Below, piece after piece: positions 53,261-62,414 of a stretch of DNA of 64,000 nt; the first letter of the stretch is position 1, and the number at the start of each line of letters is the position of its first letter. Position numbers and translations under genes: made by a program. Source of the stretch: an uncultured Eubacteriales bacterium (GTDB taxonomy: Bacteria > Bacillota > Clostridia > Oscillospirales > CAG-272). The DNA is taken from positions 62,001 through 126,000 of the forward strand of contig CAKVOU010000001.1 of the NCBI GenBank assembly GCA_934796165.1. Direction: 5' to 3'. The notes under the pieces were generated by a model. The model did not search any database. It was given only the letters and a program-made list of their open reading frames with translations, and was not told the DNA's origin.

Positions 53261-53307
53261 AAGAAACGCGCAAGACTATTGCCTGCGCGCTTCTTTTGTG
53301 GTACAAT
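53261..53307 (+). promoter_or_regulatory. Hairpin and sigma-A promoter before metY
   Basis: Promoter TTGCCT (53279-53284), 17-base spacer, TACAAT (53302-53307). A hairpin AAGAAACGCGCA / TGCGCGCTTCTT (53261-53294) ending mutS2 transcription overlaps the -35 region. No SAM riboswitch or T-box fits in the 130-base gap. Confidence 0.6.
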
Positions 53308-53347
53308 ACTATTTATATATCTTGATGTTTCCGGAAGGAGAAATGCT

Positions 53348-54640
53348 ATGACCGATCATTATGAGTTTGAGACCAATTGCATTCAGGCGGGGTATCACCC
53401 GAAGAACGGCGAACCGCGTGTTCTGCCGATCTGCGAGAGTACTACTTACCGCTACGACAGCGCCGCTTCGGTCGGCGACCTGTTCGACCTGCGCGCCGAG
53501 GGACATATGTATTCCCGTATCTCCAACCCGACCGTCGCGGCGGTGGAGGAGAAGATCGCGGTGCTGGAGGGCGGCGTCGGTGCGATCCTGACGTCGTCGG
53601 GACAGGCGGCAAACTTCATTGCCGTGCTCAACATCACGAGTGCGGGGCAGAACATCCTTGCCATGTCCTCTATTTACGGCGGAACGGTTAACCTGTTTGC
53701 CGTGACCTTGAAACGGCTCGGCATTGAAGTGCGCTTTGTAACTCCGGAAATGACCGACGACCGGGTTGAGGCATTGATCGACGAAAACACCCGTCTTTTC
53801 TTCGGCGAGACCATTGCCAATCCCGCGCTCACCGTGTTTGACATGGAGCGCTACACGACGCTTGCGCACCGCCACGGGCTTCCCGTTATCGTGGACAATA
53901 CCTTCGCAACGCCGTATCTCTGTCGCCCGTTTGCGTGGGGTGTGGACATCGTGACCCATTCCACCACCAAGTATATGGACGGTCACGCGGAGATCGTCGG
54001 CGGCGCGGTCGTGGACAGCGGGAATTTCGACTGGACAAAAGGAAACCGTTACCCCGAATTGACCACGCCCGATGAATCCTATCACGGCGTCACCTACACG
54101 GAGCAGTTCGGCAGAGCGGCTTATATCACCAAGGCGCGGGTGCAGCTCGTCCGCGACCTCGGCTGTCTCATGACCCCCGTGACTGCCTTCCAGCTCAACA
54201 CGAGCCTGGAATCTCTCCCCGTCCGCATGGACCGGCACTGTGCAAACGCGCTTGCCGTTGCGCGGTATCTGGAGGGGCACGATATGGTGACCTATGTCCG
54301 CTATCCCGGGCTTCCGTCCGATCCGCAGTATCCGCTGGCACAGAAGTACTTTCCGCACGGCGCGTCCGGCGTGATTACATTCGGCGTGAAGGGCGGTCGC
54401 GGGGCGGCAATGAAGTTCATGGATTCTCTCCGCCTTGCCGCGATCGTCGTCCATGTTGCCGACGCGCGGACCTCGGTGCTGCATCCCGCAAGCTCGACGC
54501 ACCGCCAGTTGACCGACGAACAGCTCGTCGCCGCGGGAGTGCTTCCGGAACAGGTACGGCTTTCGGTCGGACTTGAGAATATTTCGGATATCCTCTCGGA
54601 TATCGGTCAGGCGCTCGAAGCGGCGCGGACGGAAGGGTAA
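53348..54640 (+). CDS. metY: O-acetylhomoserine sulfhydrylase (Cys/Met metabolism PLP enzyme)
   Basis: 430 aa, the length of O-acetylhomoserine aminocarboxypropyltransferases. The PLP lysine lies in HSTTKYMDGHAEIVGG. Other blocks are ESTTYRYDSAASVGDLFDLR near the start, ASGVITFGVKGG and the ending DEQLVAAGVLPEQVRLSVGL. It makes homocysteine from O-acetylhomoserine and sulfide, which fits the acetyl-type MetA encoded ten bases downstream. GGAAGGAG is seven bases before the ATG at 53348. Confidence 0.93.
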   Translation: MTDHYEFETNCIQAGYHPKNGEPRVLPICESTTYRYDSAASVGDLFDLRAEGHMYSRISNPTVAAVEEKIAVLEGGVGAILTSSGQAANFIAVLNITSAGQNILAMSSIYGGTVNLFAVTLKRLGIEVRFVTPEMTDDRVEALIDENTRLFFGETIANPALTVFDMERYTTLAHRHGLPVIVDNTFATPYLCRPFAWGVDIVTHSTTKYMDGHAEIVGGAVVDSGNFDWTKGNRYPELTTPDESYHGVTYTEQFGRAAYITKARVQLVRDLGCLMTPVTAFQLNTSLESLPVRMDRHCANALAVARYLEGHDMVTYVRYPGLPSDPQYPLAQKYFPHGASGVITFGVKGGRGAAMKFMDSLRLAAIVVHVADARTSVLHPASSTHRQLTDEQLVAAGVLPEQVRLSVGLENISDILSDIGQALEAARTEG

Positions 54641-54649
54641 GGTGGAAGA

Positions 54650-55567
54650 ATGCCGATCAAAATTCCCAACCTGCTTCCTGCCACAAAGACGCTGACCGAA
54701 GAGAATATCTTCGTCATGACCGAGACCCGCGCCATGACGCAGGACATCCGTCCTTTGCATATTCTGATGCTGAATCTGATGCCGACCAAGATCGTGACGG
54801 AGACCCAGATCGCGCGGCTTGTCGGCAATACGCCGCTTCAGGTGGAGCTGGAGCTGCTCCAGACCGCCTCGCACAAGGCAACGCACACCGATGAAGCGCA
54901 TATGCTGGCGTTTTACAAGACCTTTGACGAGGTGGCGGACGAGAAATATGACGGCATGATTATTACCGGTGCCCCGGTCGAACAGATGCCGTTTGAATCC
55001 GTCAACTATTGGGAGGAGCTTTGCCGGATCATGGAATGGAGCAAGAGCCACGTGACAAGTACCCTTCATATCTGCTGGGGCGCACAGGCGGGGTTGTATT
55101 ATCATTACGGAATCCCAAAGTATCCGCTCCCGGAAAAGCTGTCCGGCGTGTTTTCCCACAGCGTGGAGCACAAAGGCTCGATTCTGTTCCGCGGGTTTGA
55201 TGACGCGTTTTACGTGCCCCATTCCCGCTTTACCACCTGTCGGCGCGAGGACATCGAAGCGGTCCCGGCGCTCAAGATTCTTGCCTCGTCGCCCGAGGCG
55301 GGCGTGTACGCCGTCAGTACCGACGGCGGCAAACAGATCTTCCTCACGGGGCACCTCGAATATGACGGGGACACGCTCGCAAAGGAGTATTTCCGCGATG
55401 AGGCAGCGGGGCTTTCTCCCCGCGTGCCGAAGCATTATTTCCCGGGTGACGACCCGAAGTGTCCTCCCGTTGTCAACTGGCGCTCCTGTGCCAACCTGCT
55501 GTTTTCCAACTGGCTCAACTACTTTGTTTACCAGACCACGCCCTATGATGTGGGCAGAATCAGCTGA
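54650..55567 (+). CDS. metA: Homoserine O-acetyltransferase (MetA family, acetyl type)
   Basis: 305 aa. The catalytic Cys142 is in HICWGAQAG, and the His and Glu of LTGHLEYDGDT complete the active site. Residue 111 (TGAPVEQMPFE) is Glu; in this family Glu111 goes with acetyl-CoA and Gly111 with succinyl-CoA, so acetyl transfer is predicted. It forms a two-gene unit with metY upstream, making homocysteine from homoserine. Confidence 0.94.
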   Translation: MPIKIPNLLPATKTLTEENIFVMTETRAMTQDIRPLHILMLNLMPTKIVTETQIARLVGNTPLQVELELLQTASHKATHTDEAHMLAFYKTFDEVADEKYDGMIITGAPVEQMPFESVNYWEELCRIMEWSKSHVTSTLHICWGAQAGLYYHYGIPKYPLPEKLSGVFSHSVEHKGSILFRGFDDAFYVPHSRFTTCRREDIEAVPALKILASSPEAGVYAVSTDGGKQIFLTGHLEYDGDTLAKEYFRDEAAGLSPRVPKHYFPGDDPKCPPVVNWRSCANLLFSNWLNYFVYQTTPYDVGRIS

Positions 55568-55739
55568 GTGCCGAGCCGGACAGCCGGACGGGATCATCGG
55601 TTTTGGTAATCTTTCGAAAGAGGGATGAAAGAACCCGGTAAAATCAAAGAAACCCAACAAAACGCATCCGGGACGTTCCGCCTATGCCGCACGGCAAAAG
55701 GGAAGCCGCCCCGGAAGCATTCAAAAGAGGTATATAAAA

Positions 55740-56579
55740 ATGGCAGAAGAAAATTGCACGCATGACTGTTCGACCTGTTCTTCAAACTGTGCCGATCGTC
55801 AGCCCGAAAGTCTCCTGGAAGCGCCCAATCCGCTCTCCTCGGTCGGTCATGTGATCGCCGTTGTCAGCGGAAAAGGCGGTGTCGGCAAATCCATGGTTAC
55901 GTCGCTTCTCGCGGTCGCCATGCAGAGAGCCGGCTTCCGCGTCGGCATTCTTGACGCAGATGTCACGGGACCGTCCATCCCCAAGGCGTTCGGACTCACC
56001 GCACAGGTCACCGGCTCCGATCACGCCATGATTCCGCCGGAAACCAAGACGGGAATTCCCGTCATGTCGGTCAACCTGATGCTGGAGGATGTAGAAGCGC
56101 CCGTCGTGTGGCGCGGACCCGTGATTGCGGGCGTGGTCAAGCAGTTTTGGTCGGATACCGTCTGGGACAGCCTCGATTACCTGTTTGTCGATTGCCCTCC
56201 CGGAACCGGCGACGTGCCGCTGACCGTGTTCCAGTCGCTCCCCGTGGACGGCGTTGTGATCGTGACCAGCCCGCAGGAGCTTGTCTCCATGATCGTGGCA
56301 AAGGCGGTCAACATGGCGGACATGATGAAGATCCCGGTGCTCGGCATTGTGGAGAACATGAGCTATGTGCGCTGTCCCGACTGCGGGCATGAGATTCATT
56401 TGTTCGGCGAGAGCCATGTGGAGGAGACCGCGAAAAAGTTCCGGATTGATCTGCTTGCGAAGATGCCGATCGACCCGGCGCTTGCTTCTCTTGTTGACGC
56501 AGGACGGGTGGAGGATGCGGAGAACGACTATCTGACCGAAGCCGCCGAAAAGATTAAAGAAAAGACCTACACCGAGTGA
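55740..56579 (+). CDS. Mrp/NBP35-family iron-sulfur carrier ATPase
   Basis: 279 aa. An N-terminal Cys cluster (CTHDCSTCSSNCAD) precedes the deviant Walker A SGKGGVGKS near residue 43, with LDADVTGPSIPKAFGL and the Mrp signature FVDCPPGTGD. A CPDCGH pair near residue 217 may hold the bridging cluster. These proteins assemble or carry Fe-S clusters. It starts nine bases after AGAGG. Confidence 0.93.
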   Translation: MAEENCTHDCSTCSSNCADRQPESLLEAPNPLSSVGHVIAVVSGKGGVGKSMVTSLLAVAMQRAGFRVGILDADVTGPSIPKAFGLTAQVTGSDHAMIPPETKTGIPVMSVNLMLEDVEAPVVWRGPVIAGVVKQFWSDTVWDSLDYLFVDCPPGTGDVPLTVFQSLPVDGVVIVTSPQELVSMIVAKAVNMADMMKIPVLGIVENMSYVRCPDCGHEIHLFGESHVEETAKKFRIDLLAKMPIDPALASLVDAGRVEDAENDYLTEAAEKIKEKTYTE

Positions 56580-56672
56580 ACCGACGCCGCGGAGGATTTT
56601 TCCGCACAAGCCGGAATCCGGTGCCGCGATGGATTTTCTTCACTGTAAACCGAACGATCAAAGGAGGCAGGT

Positions 56673-57344
56673 ATGCAAAAGGATACAGTCAATGCGGTAA
56701 CGCACACGCAATGCGTGACACACTCCCGCCGCGGTCTTCGCGTCACCCTGATGGTGTTTGCCGGTGTCCTTGCGGCACTTTGCCTCCTTTTGCTTGTCAC
56801 CAATCTCTTTGTTTATTTCCGTGGGAAATCCCGCATCCGTACTTCGGAACAGCTTGCAGAGGAGGAGTACCGCGCCGATGTGATCCTTGTGCTCGGCGCG
56901 GGGCTTCGCCCTGACGGGATGCCCAGCGATATGCTGTCCGATCGCGTCCGTACTGCGGTCGGGGTGTATGAAAAGGGGATTTCCGGTCTGCTTCTGATGA
57001 GCGGCGACCGTTCGTCCGATACATACGACGAACCGCGGGCGATGGCGACGTATGCCGGAACCCTCGCGGTTTTCGCGGACGGCGGGATCGATACCGACGG
57101 GGAGGGGTACTCCACCTACGAAAGCCTTGCCAACGTCAAAGCCCGTTTCGGGGAAGGGGCGCGCGTCGTCATTGTGACCCAGTCCTATCATCTTTACCGT
57201 GCGCTGGACATCGCAAAGGTGCTGGGGCTTGACGCGGTGGGTGTTTCCGCGGATCTGCGTTCCTACCGCGGACAGTTTGTCCGCGAGGTACGGGAGATGC
57301 TTGCCCGTACCAAGGATTTTTTGTTTGCGCGTTTCAGAGGATAA
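56673..57344 (+). CDS. YdcF/SanA-family membrane protein (DUF218), first of two
   Basis: 223 aa. One transmembrane helix at about 22-48, then a DUF218 domain: DVILVLGAGLRPDGMPSDML, SGDRSSDTYDEPRAM, STYESLANV and VTQSYHLYRALDIAKVLGL. Relatives (SanA, YdcF) are linked to envelope integrity and vancomycin resistance; the reaction is unknown. A GGAGG site is seven bases upstream. The next gene is a paralogue without the helix. Confidence 0.88.
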   Translation: MQKDTVNAVTHTQCVTHSRRGLRVTLMVFAGVLAALCLLLLVTNLFVYFRGKSRIRTSEQLAEEEYRADVILVLGAGLRPDGMPSDMLSDRVRTAVGVYEKGISGLLLMSGDRSSDTYDEPRAMATYAGTLAVFADGGIDTDGEGYSTYESLANVKARFGEGARVVIVTQSYHLYRALDIAKVLGLDAVGVSADLRSYRGQFVREVREMLARTKDFLFARFRG

Positions 57345-57398
57345 AGGGGAGAGGAGACTCTCCTCTTTTGCGTATCAATCGGAAAAGGAGGACTGCGA

Positions 57399-57938
57399 AT
57401 GAGAAAAAAGATCAGGGACCGGATTGTCTCCGCAGACGAAGTCATACGGGACGGATTTTCCGCGGATGTAATTTTAGTGTTCGGCGCGGGGTATCTGCCA
57501 GATGGTACGCCGAGCGATATGCTTGCCGACCGCATCCGGACCGGCGCGGAGCTGTATCTTGCGGGCGCGGGAGCAACGCTTTGCCTGAGCGGTGCCGTCG
57601 GGGCGGGGCATGACGAGCCCGCCGTCATGCGGCGGTACGCGCTTGCCTGCGGTGTGCCGGAGGAAGCGATCGTCACGGATTCGGACGGCGTTTCCACCTA
57701 TGCAAGCGTTTCGTATCTTGCCCGCATGGGGTGCCGACGCGCCCTGCTCGTTTCCCAGTCCTATCACCTTCCGCGGGCGATTGATCTTGCGCTTTCCATG
57801 GGAATCGACGCGCGCGGTGTTCCCGCTGATCGCCAGCACTACCGCAGAATGCCGTACTACCGGCTCCGGGAGCTGTTTGCCCGCGCCAAGGATCACGTCA
57901 AGGTCAGGGTGTGTGCCCGCCACGGAAAGTTTCAATAA
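57399..57938 (+). CDS. YdcF/SanA-family protein (DUF218), second of two
   Basis: 179 aa, a tandem paralogue of the previous gene: DVILVFGAGYLPDGTPSDML, SGAVGAGHDEPAVM, STYASVSYLARMG and VSQSYHLPRAIDLALSMGI align with it in order. It lacks the membrane helix, so its location is probably different. It is separated by 54 bases containing a small hairpin (AGAGGAG/CTCCTCT) with a weak T-run, which may lower its expression relative to the first copy. Confidence 0.88.
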   Translation: MRKKIRDRIVSADEVIRDGFSADVILVFGAGYLPDGTPSDMLADRIRTGAELYLAGAGATLCLSGAVGAGHDEPAVMRRYALACGVPEEAIVTDSDGVSTYASVSYLARMGCRRALLVSQSYHLPRAIDLALSMGIDARGVPADRQHYRRMPYYRLRELFARAKDHVKVRVCARHGKFQ

Positions 57939-57953
57939 ATTTCACGTTTTCTC

Positions 57954-57982
57954 TGTACATTCCTGCCGGATTGTGCTAAAAT
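57954..57982 (+). promoter_or_regulatory. Possible sigma-A promoter of the NanA-like gene
   Basis: TGTACA (57954-57959), 17-base spacer, TAAAAT (57977-57982). GGATA and TATCC (57991-58010) form an imperfect inverted repeat after it, which could be an operator. Confidence 0.5.
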
Positions 57983-58030
57983 GACTTACTGGATACTATA
58001 AGTTTTATCCAACATCAAAGGAGATCTATC

Positions 58031-58942
58031 ATGAAGAACAAATTGTTCAGCGGTGTCTATCCGGCGTCCTTCAGTGTTTACGACGAAAACATGAAGGTCA
58101 TCGTCCCCACGGTGGAAAAGATCATCAACTGGCAGCTTGCCTGCGGCGTCAAGGGCTTCTACGTCGGCGGTCATACCGGCGAGTGCCAGGTGCTTCCGCA
58201 GCGTACCCGTATCGAGATGCTGGAAGTGGTCAAAAATACGGTCGGCGACCGCGGCAAGGTCTTTGCGCACGTCGGTTCCGGTCGGATGGAGGATGTTCTG
58301 GAGCTGACCAGATACGCCGATTCCATCGGTGTGGACGCGGTTTCTTCCATGGCGCCCGCCATGATGCCGTACTATAACGACGAGGAAACGCTGGAGTACT
58401 ACCGCATGATCGCGGCGAATACCTCCAAGCCGGTCCTTGCATATGTCACTCCCGCACTTTCGAACCCCGTTCAGTTTATGGAAAAGGCAATGCAGATCGA
58501 CCATGTGATCGGCGCGAAGATCACCATTCCGAACTACTACGCGTTCGAGCAGGTGCTTCAGATCAACGGCGGCGATCTCAACGTCTTCAACGGTCCCGAT
58601 GAAACCATGGTCTGCGGTCTTGCTCTCGGTGCGGACGGCGCAATCGGCACGACCTATAACTTCGCCCCGGAGCTTGCGGTCGGCATTTACAATGATTTCG
58701 TGTCCGGCAATATCGCCTCTGCAAGAGAGAAGCAGTTCAAGTTGGACAAGCTGATTTCCATCGGCATCCGTCACGGCGGTTCTGCGGCATACTGGAAGGC
58801 ATACATGACTCTGCTCGGCTTTGACATGGGCATTGTCGTCGCTCCCCGCCACAATCTCGATAAGGACGAGATGAAGGCATTTGAAAAGGAAGCGGTCGCC
58901 CTCGGACTGTACGAGGTCAACGACATGACCAAACTCAAGTAA
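58031..58942 (+). CDS. DapA/NanA-superfamily aldolase, N-acetylneuraminate lyase-like
   Basis: 303 aa TIM barrel. Schiff-base Lys163 is in IGAKITIPNYYA, and the partner Tyr138 in LAYVTPAL. The pyruvate-binding loop reads GGHTGECQ where lyases of this superfamily usually have GGSTGE or GTTGE; His replaces the Ser/Thr. GADGAIGTTYNFAPEL is typical of sialate lyases. It probably cleaves a 2-keto sugar acid to pyruvate and an aldehyde; the substrate is not certain. It is a single gene between its own promoter and terminator. Confidence 0.82.
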   Translation: MKNKLFSGVYPASFSVYDENMKVIVPTVEKIINWQLACGVKGFYVGGHTGECQVLPQRTRIEMLEVVKNTVGDRGKVFAHVGSGRMEDVLELTRYADSIGVDAVSSMAPAMMPYYNDEETLEYYRMIAANTSKPVLAYVTPALSNPVQFMEKAMQIDHVIGAKITIPNYYAFEQVLQINGGDLNVFNGPDETMVCGLALGADGAIGTTYNFAPELAVGIYNDFVSGNIASAREKQFKLDKLISIGIRHGGSAAYWKAYMTLLGFDMGIVVAPRHNLDKDEMKAFEKEAVALGLYEVNDMTKLK

Positions 58943-58955
58943 TCAAAAAGCAATG

Positions 58956-58990
58956 AAAAAAGGCTCCCCGCGGGGAGCCTTTTTGTTTTT
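58956..58990. terminator. Bidirectional terminator between the NanA-like gene and truB
   Basis: A perfect palindrome AGGCTCCCCGCGGGGAGCCT (58961-58980) with A-run before and T-run after, so it works for both converging genes. Confidence 0.9.
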
Positions 58991-59910
58991 CAGATTTCAA
59001 ACATTTTGATCGCCTTGATTGCGGAGCCGTCCGGATAGTCGCGCACCTCGCCGAGCGCATAGAAGTGTCCCCCGGCATCTGCCATGCGGACACGCTGTCC
59101 CGAAGGAAGGGTCGTTCCGATTTTTTTCTGGTAGATCTCGCAACCGCTCCTTGAGAGTTTTTCGTAAAACGCGGGGAGTCTTACCACGGGCAGATCATAA
59201 AACAAGGATTCCACGGGGGAAAGACGCGCAAGCCGTTCCTCCATCGTCATCCCGCCAAGTTCCGCCGGGGTGACGCAGGCATCAAGCGGGAAGCCGCACG
59301 CCTCGGTGCGAAGGAGCGAAGCCATCACGCCGCCGCAGCCGAGCGCCCGACCGATGTCCGCGCAGAGCGTGCGGATGTACGTGCCGCCGGAACAGTGAAC
59401 GTCCAGGACATAATCGGACGGCACGTCCGTCGGTGTGACGGTAAGTGCGAAAATTTCGATTTCCCGCGCCTGCCGTTCGACCACCTTTCCCTCGCGGGCA
59501 AGATCCACCAGCTTGCGCCCGTCTACCTTGAGCGCCGAGTACATCGGAGGAACCTGACGGATTTTCCCGACGAACGACCGGCAGATCTCCGTTACCGCTT
59601 CGGGGGAAGGGAGTGTATCGGTTTCGGTCAGCACTTTTCCCGTTGTGTCCTCCGTGTCCGTCGTCAGCCCGAGCCGGAGTGTCGCGCGGTAGCGCTTCGC
59701 GTCGTGGGAGAGATACTCCGCCGCCTTCGCGGCGCGTCCCACGAGAATGACCAGAACCCCTTCTGCCATCGGGTCAAGCGTACCCGTGTGACCGACCCGT
59801 CTGGTGCCGTAGAGCTTCCGCATCATGCCGACCACATCGTGGGAGGTGCAGTCCGCGGGCTTGTTGACCGTGAGAACGCCGCACGGCTCAGTGTTTGCCG
59901 CCGCGTTCAT
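58990..59910 (-). CDS. truB: TruB, tRNA pseudouridine-55 synthase
   Basis: 306 aa. The start GVLTVNKPADCTSHDVV and the catalytic Asp46 in GHTGTLDPMAEGVL are diagnostic; VDGRKLVDLAREG and GTYIRTLCADIG follow. It modifies U55 in the T-loop of tRNAs. Its ATG overlaps the stop of the TrmB-nitroreductase gene by four bases, so two tRNA-modifying enzymes are made from the same transcript. Confidence 0.96.
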   Translation of the reverse strand: MNAAANTEPCGVLTVNKPADCTSHDVVGMMRKLYGTRRVGHTGTLDPMAEGVLVILVGRAAKAAEYLSHDAKRYRATLRLGLTTDTEDTTGKVLTETDTLPSPEAVTEICRSFVGKIRQVPPMYSALKVDGRKLVDLAREGKVVERQAREIEIFALTVTPTDVPSDYVLDVHCSGGTYIRTLCADIGRALGCGGVMASLLRTEACGFPLDACVTPAELGGMTMEERLARLSPVESLFYDLPVVRLPAFYEKLSRSGCEIYQKKIGTTLPSGQRVRMADAGGHFYALGEVRDYPDGSAIKAIKMFEI

Positions 59911-61160
59911 GGCAGAAGAACGTCGTCCGGGCGACGCTTGGGAACATAGTGAATTCCGTTTTCCCGGTAGTAACTGTAATCGGTCGCGCCCTCGGGCAGA
60001 CCTTCGACCAGCTCCACTGTCTCATCGGGCTTGCCGATGGCGAGGATCAGCTCCGGGGTGATTCCGTCCCCCAAGCCGAACAGCTTCCTCACGCCCTCCA
60101 TGTCAAACGCGCCGACCATGCACCCGCCGAGTCCGTATTCCGTCGCACAAAGCAAGATCGCTTCGGCGGCAATTCCGACATCTTTTTGGTACGCGTGCGC
60201 GCCGGGGGCAAGAGTTTCATCGGAGCAGATGACCACATAAGCGGCAGGCTCATGCCCTGCGGGGGGCAGGTGAATTTCCTTGAACTTTCCCGCAAAGCGG
60301 AGAAGGGAAAGCAGGTTTGTACGCTCTTCTGCACCGGTCACCGGGCGGTAACGCAGTGGTTGCAGATTGACCGACGATGCGGTAAATCTCGCACTGTCAA
60401 GGAACAGAAGTAGCTGTTCCCGCGTCACAAGGACCGAGGGGTCAAACGAGCGATAGGAGCGGTTTTTCCGGAGCAGTTCCGCCATCGGCATTTCGCGGTG
60501 CTCCGGCAGAAAGCGGACGTGGACCGCACAGATGTCAAAGCCCTTGGCGGAGAAGCTACGCTCGTATTCGGTCTCAATATTCCCCGCAGCAAGCGCGCTG
60601 TGGTGCAGATCGTAGGAAAGAAACAGCGTCTCGGTACCCACTGCGGCAAGCTCCGAGAGCGAGAAATCAAAGAGCCCCCGGTTGTCGGTCTTGAATTCCA
60701 GTCTGCCGTCTGCCTTCAGCAATCGGCGGTAAAGCGCGAGAAAGCCCCGGTAGGTCAGGCGGCGCTTGGCGTGTCCCTTTTTGGGCCACGGGTCGCTGAA
60801 ATTCAGATAAATGCAGTCGAAGACACCGTCCGGGAACCAGTCGGCAAGATTCTTCGCGTCGCCGATGAGAAAGCGGAGATTGTCCGCGGGGCGCTCCCCG
60901 GCAGTCGCCTTTGCTTTTTCAAGTGCGAGGCAGGCGGCATCCGCAAATTTCTCCATTGCGATGAAGTTGATGTCCGGATACTTCTTCGCCATCCCGACGG
61001 CAAAGTCGCCTTTCCCGCATCCGATTTCCAGGCACAGCGGTTTTCCGGAATCAGGAAAAAACGCCGTCGGATCGGCGATTCTTTCCGACGGCGTTTCAAT
61101 GAGCAGTTCGGCACAGGCGGCGATCCGTTCCGCTCCGTGCTTTTTCTTACGCATTCTCAT
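59907..61160 (-). CDS. trmB: TrmB (tRNA m7G46 methyltransferase) fused to a nitroreductase-like domain
   Basis: 417 aa in one frame. Residues 1-215 are TrmB: LEIGCGKGDFAVGMAKKYP (SAM site), IYLNFSDPWPKKGHAKRRL and the end ETEYERSFSAKGFDI. Residues 225-417 look like a nitroreductase: the FMN-contact pattern NRSYRSFD, SSVNLQPLRYRPV, IAAEAILLCATEYGLGGCMV and PELILAIGKPDE. TrmB proteins normally stop at about 215 residues. An internal ATG at the junction (MPMAELL) has no good ribosome binding site, so one fused protein is more likely than two. It starts four bases after ychF ends. Confidence 0.87.
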   Translation of the reverse strand: MRMRKKKHGAERIAACAELLIETPSERIADPTAFFPDSGKPLCLEIGCGKGDFAVGMAKKYPDINFIAMEKFADAACLALEKAKATAGERPADNLRFLIGDAKNLADWFPDGVFDCIYLNFSDPWPKKGHAKRRLTYRGFLALYRRLLKADGRLEFKTDNRGLFDFSLSELAAVGTETLFLSYDLHHSALAAGNIETEYERSFSAKGFDICAVHVRFLPEHREMPMAELLRKNRSYRSFDPSVLVTREQLLLFLDSARFTASSVNLQPLRYRPVTGAEERTNLLSLLRFAGKFKEIHLPPAGHEPAAYVVICSDETLAPGAHAYQKDVGIAAEAILLCATEYGLGGCMVGAFDMEGVRKLFGLGDGITPELILAIGKPDETVELVEGLPEGATDYSYYRENGIHYVPKRRPDDVLLP

Positions 61161-61163
61161 AAG

Positions 61164-62258
61164 TTATACATTGAAGCGGAACAGCACAATGTCGCCGTCC
61201 TGCATGACGTAATCTTTCCCCTCACTGCGGTAGAGCCCCGCTTCCTTGGCGGCGTTCATGGAGCCGCACTTCACGAGGTCGTCAAACGCGACGATTTCCG
61301 CGCGGATGAATCCGCGTTCAAAGTCGCTGTGAATCTTGCCTGCCGCCTGCGGCGCCTTGGTGCCCCTTGTGATCGTCCACGCGCGGACTTCTGTGGGACC
61401 TGCGGTCAGGTAACTGATGAGACCGAGCAGGGAATAGCTTGCCTTGATGAGACGGTCGAGACCGCTCTCCTCAATTCCGAGGTCAGAAAGGAATGCAGCC
61501 TTTTCATCGGCGGGAAGCTCCGCGATCTCTGCTTCGATCTGCGCGCAGATGGCGATCGCCTCGGTGTGTTCCTCTTTCGCAAACTTCTTGACGGTCATGT
61601 ACATGGGATTCCCGAGCGGTTCCGATGCCGCCTCGTCCTCGGATACGTTTGCAACGTAAATGACCGGCTTCATGGTAAGGAGGGGCGTTTCCGCAAGGTA
61701 TGCGCGCTCGTCCTCGCTGAGCTCCACCGTGCGTGCGCTTTTGCCGTCCTCCAGTGCCGCCATGATCTTTTCAAAGACATCCAGCGCCGCCTGAAGCGTC
61801 TTGTCGCCGCGCAGATCCTTCTTGGTACGGTCGATGCGGCGGGAGAGAATGTCAATGTCCGAATAGATCAGCTCCAGATTGATGGTATCGAGATCTCTTT
61901 TGGGATCAACCTTTCCATCCACGTGGATGATGTTTTCGTCTTCAAAGCAACGCACGACGTGAACGATTGCGTCCACCTCGCGGATGTTGGAGAGGAACTG
62001 GTTTCCGAGTCCCTCGCCTTTGGATGCGCCGCGGACAAGTCCCGCAATATCGACGAATTCAATGATCGCGGGCGTGTATTTCGCGGGATGATACATATCC
62101 GAGAGAAAATCCAGACGCTTGTCCGGCACCGAGACGACGCCGACGTTGGGGTCGATGGTGCAGAAGGGATAGTTTGCAGAGGGGGCTCCCGCGTTGGTCA
62201 GCGCATTGAACAGCGTGCTTTTTCCGACGTTGGGGAGTCCGACGATTCCGAGCTTCAT
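61164..62258 (-). CDS. ychF: YchF/OLA1-family ribosome-binding ATPase
   Basis: 364 aa, the usual length. The G1 loop is GLPNVGKSTLFNAL; FCTIDPNVGVVSVPD and VDIAGLVRGASKGEGLGNQF are the switch regions; a C-terminal TGS domain ends IVAFDDLVKCGS...DGDIVLFRFNV. YchF binds ribosomes and prefers ATP. The ATG at 62256-62258 gives the family N-terminus MKLGIVG; an open extension of 46 codons upstream is rejected. First gene of ychF-trmB-truB. Confidence 0.96.
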   Translation of the reverse strand: MKLGIVGLPNVGKSTLFNALTNAGAPSANYPFCTIDPNVGVVSVPDKRLDFLSDMYHPAKYTPAIIEFVDIAGLVRGASKGEGLGNQFLSNIREVDAIVHVVRCFEDENIIHVDGKVDPKRDLDTINLELIYSDIDILSRRIDRTKKDLRGDKTLQAALDVFEKIMAALEDGKSARTVELSEDERAYLAETPLLTMKPVIYVANVSEDEAASEPLGNPMYMTVKKFAKEEHTEAIAICAQIEAEIAELPADEKAAFLSDLGIEESGLDRLIKASYSLLGLISYLTAGPTEVRAWTITRGTKAPQAAGKIHSDFERGFIRAEIVAFDDLVKCGSMNAAKEAGLYRSEGKDYVMQDGDIVLFRFNV

Positions 62259-62337
62259 GGTTTTTATGGTCCTTTCTTCGCCGCGAAGGTCACCGGCGGC
62301 AGATTCTGAATACAAATTGCATAGAAATAACATTTTC

Positions 62338-62366
62338 ATTATAGTACAAGTGACGGAATTTCGCAA
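62338..62366 (-). promoter_or_regulatory. Sigma-A promoter of ychF-trmB-truB
   Basis: Minus strand TTGCGA (62366-62361), 17-base spacer, TATAAT (62343-62338), about 80 bases before the ychF start. Confidence 0.75.
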
Positions 62367-62414
62367 GTATTTCGCAAAAAAAGAACTGATTTTCAAAAAA
62401 ATTTAAGAAATCTC

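Noticed and set aside
53309..55660. A 783-codon open frame antisense to metY and metA
   Set aside because: Covers two clear plus-strand enzymes; composition artefact.
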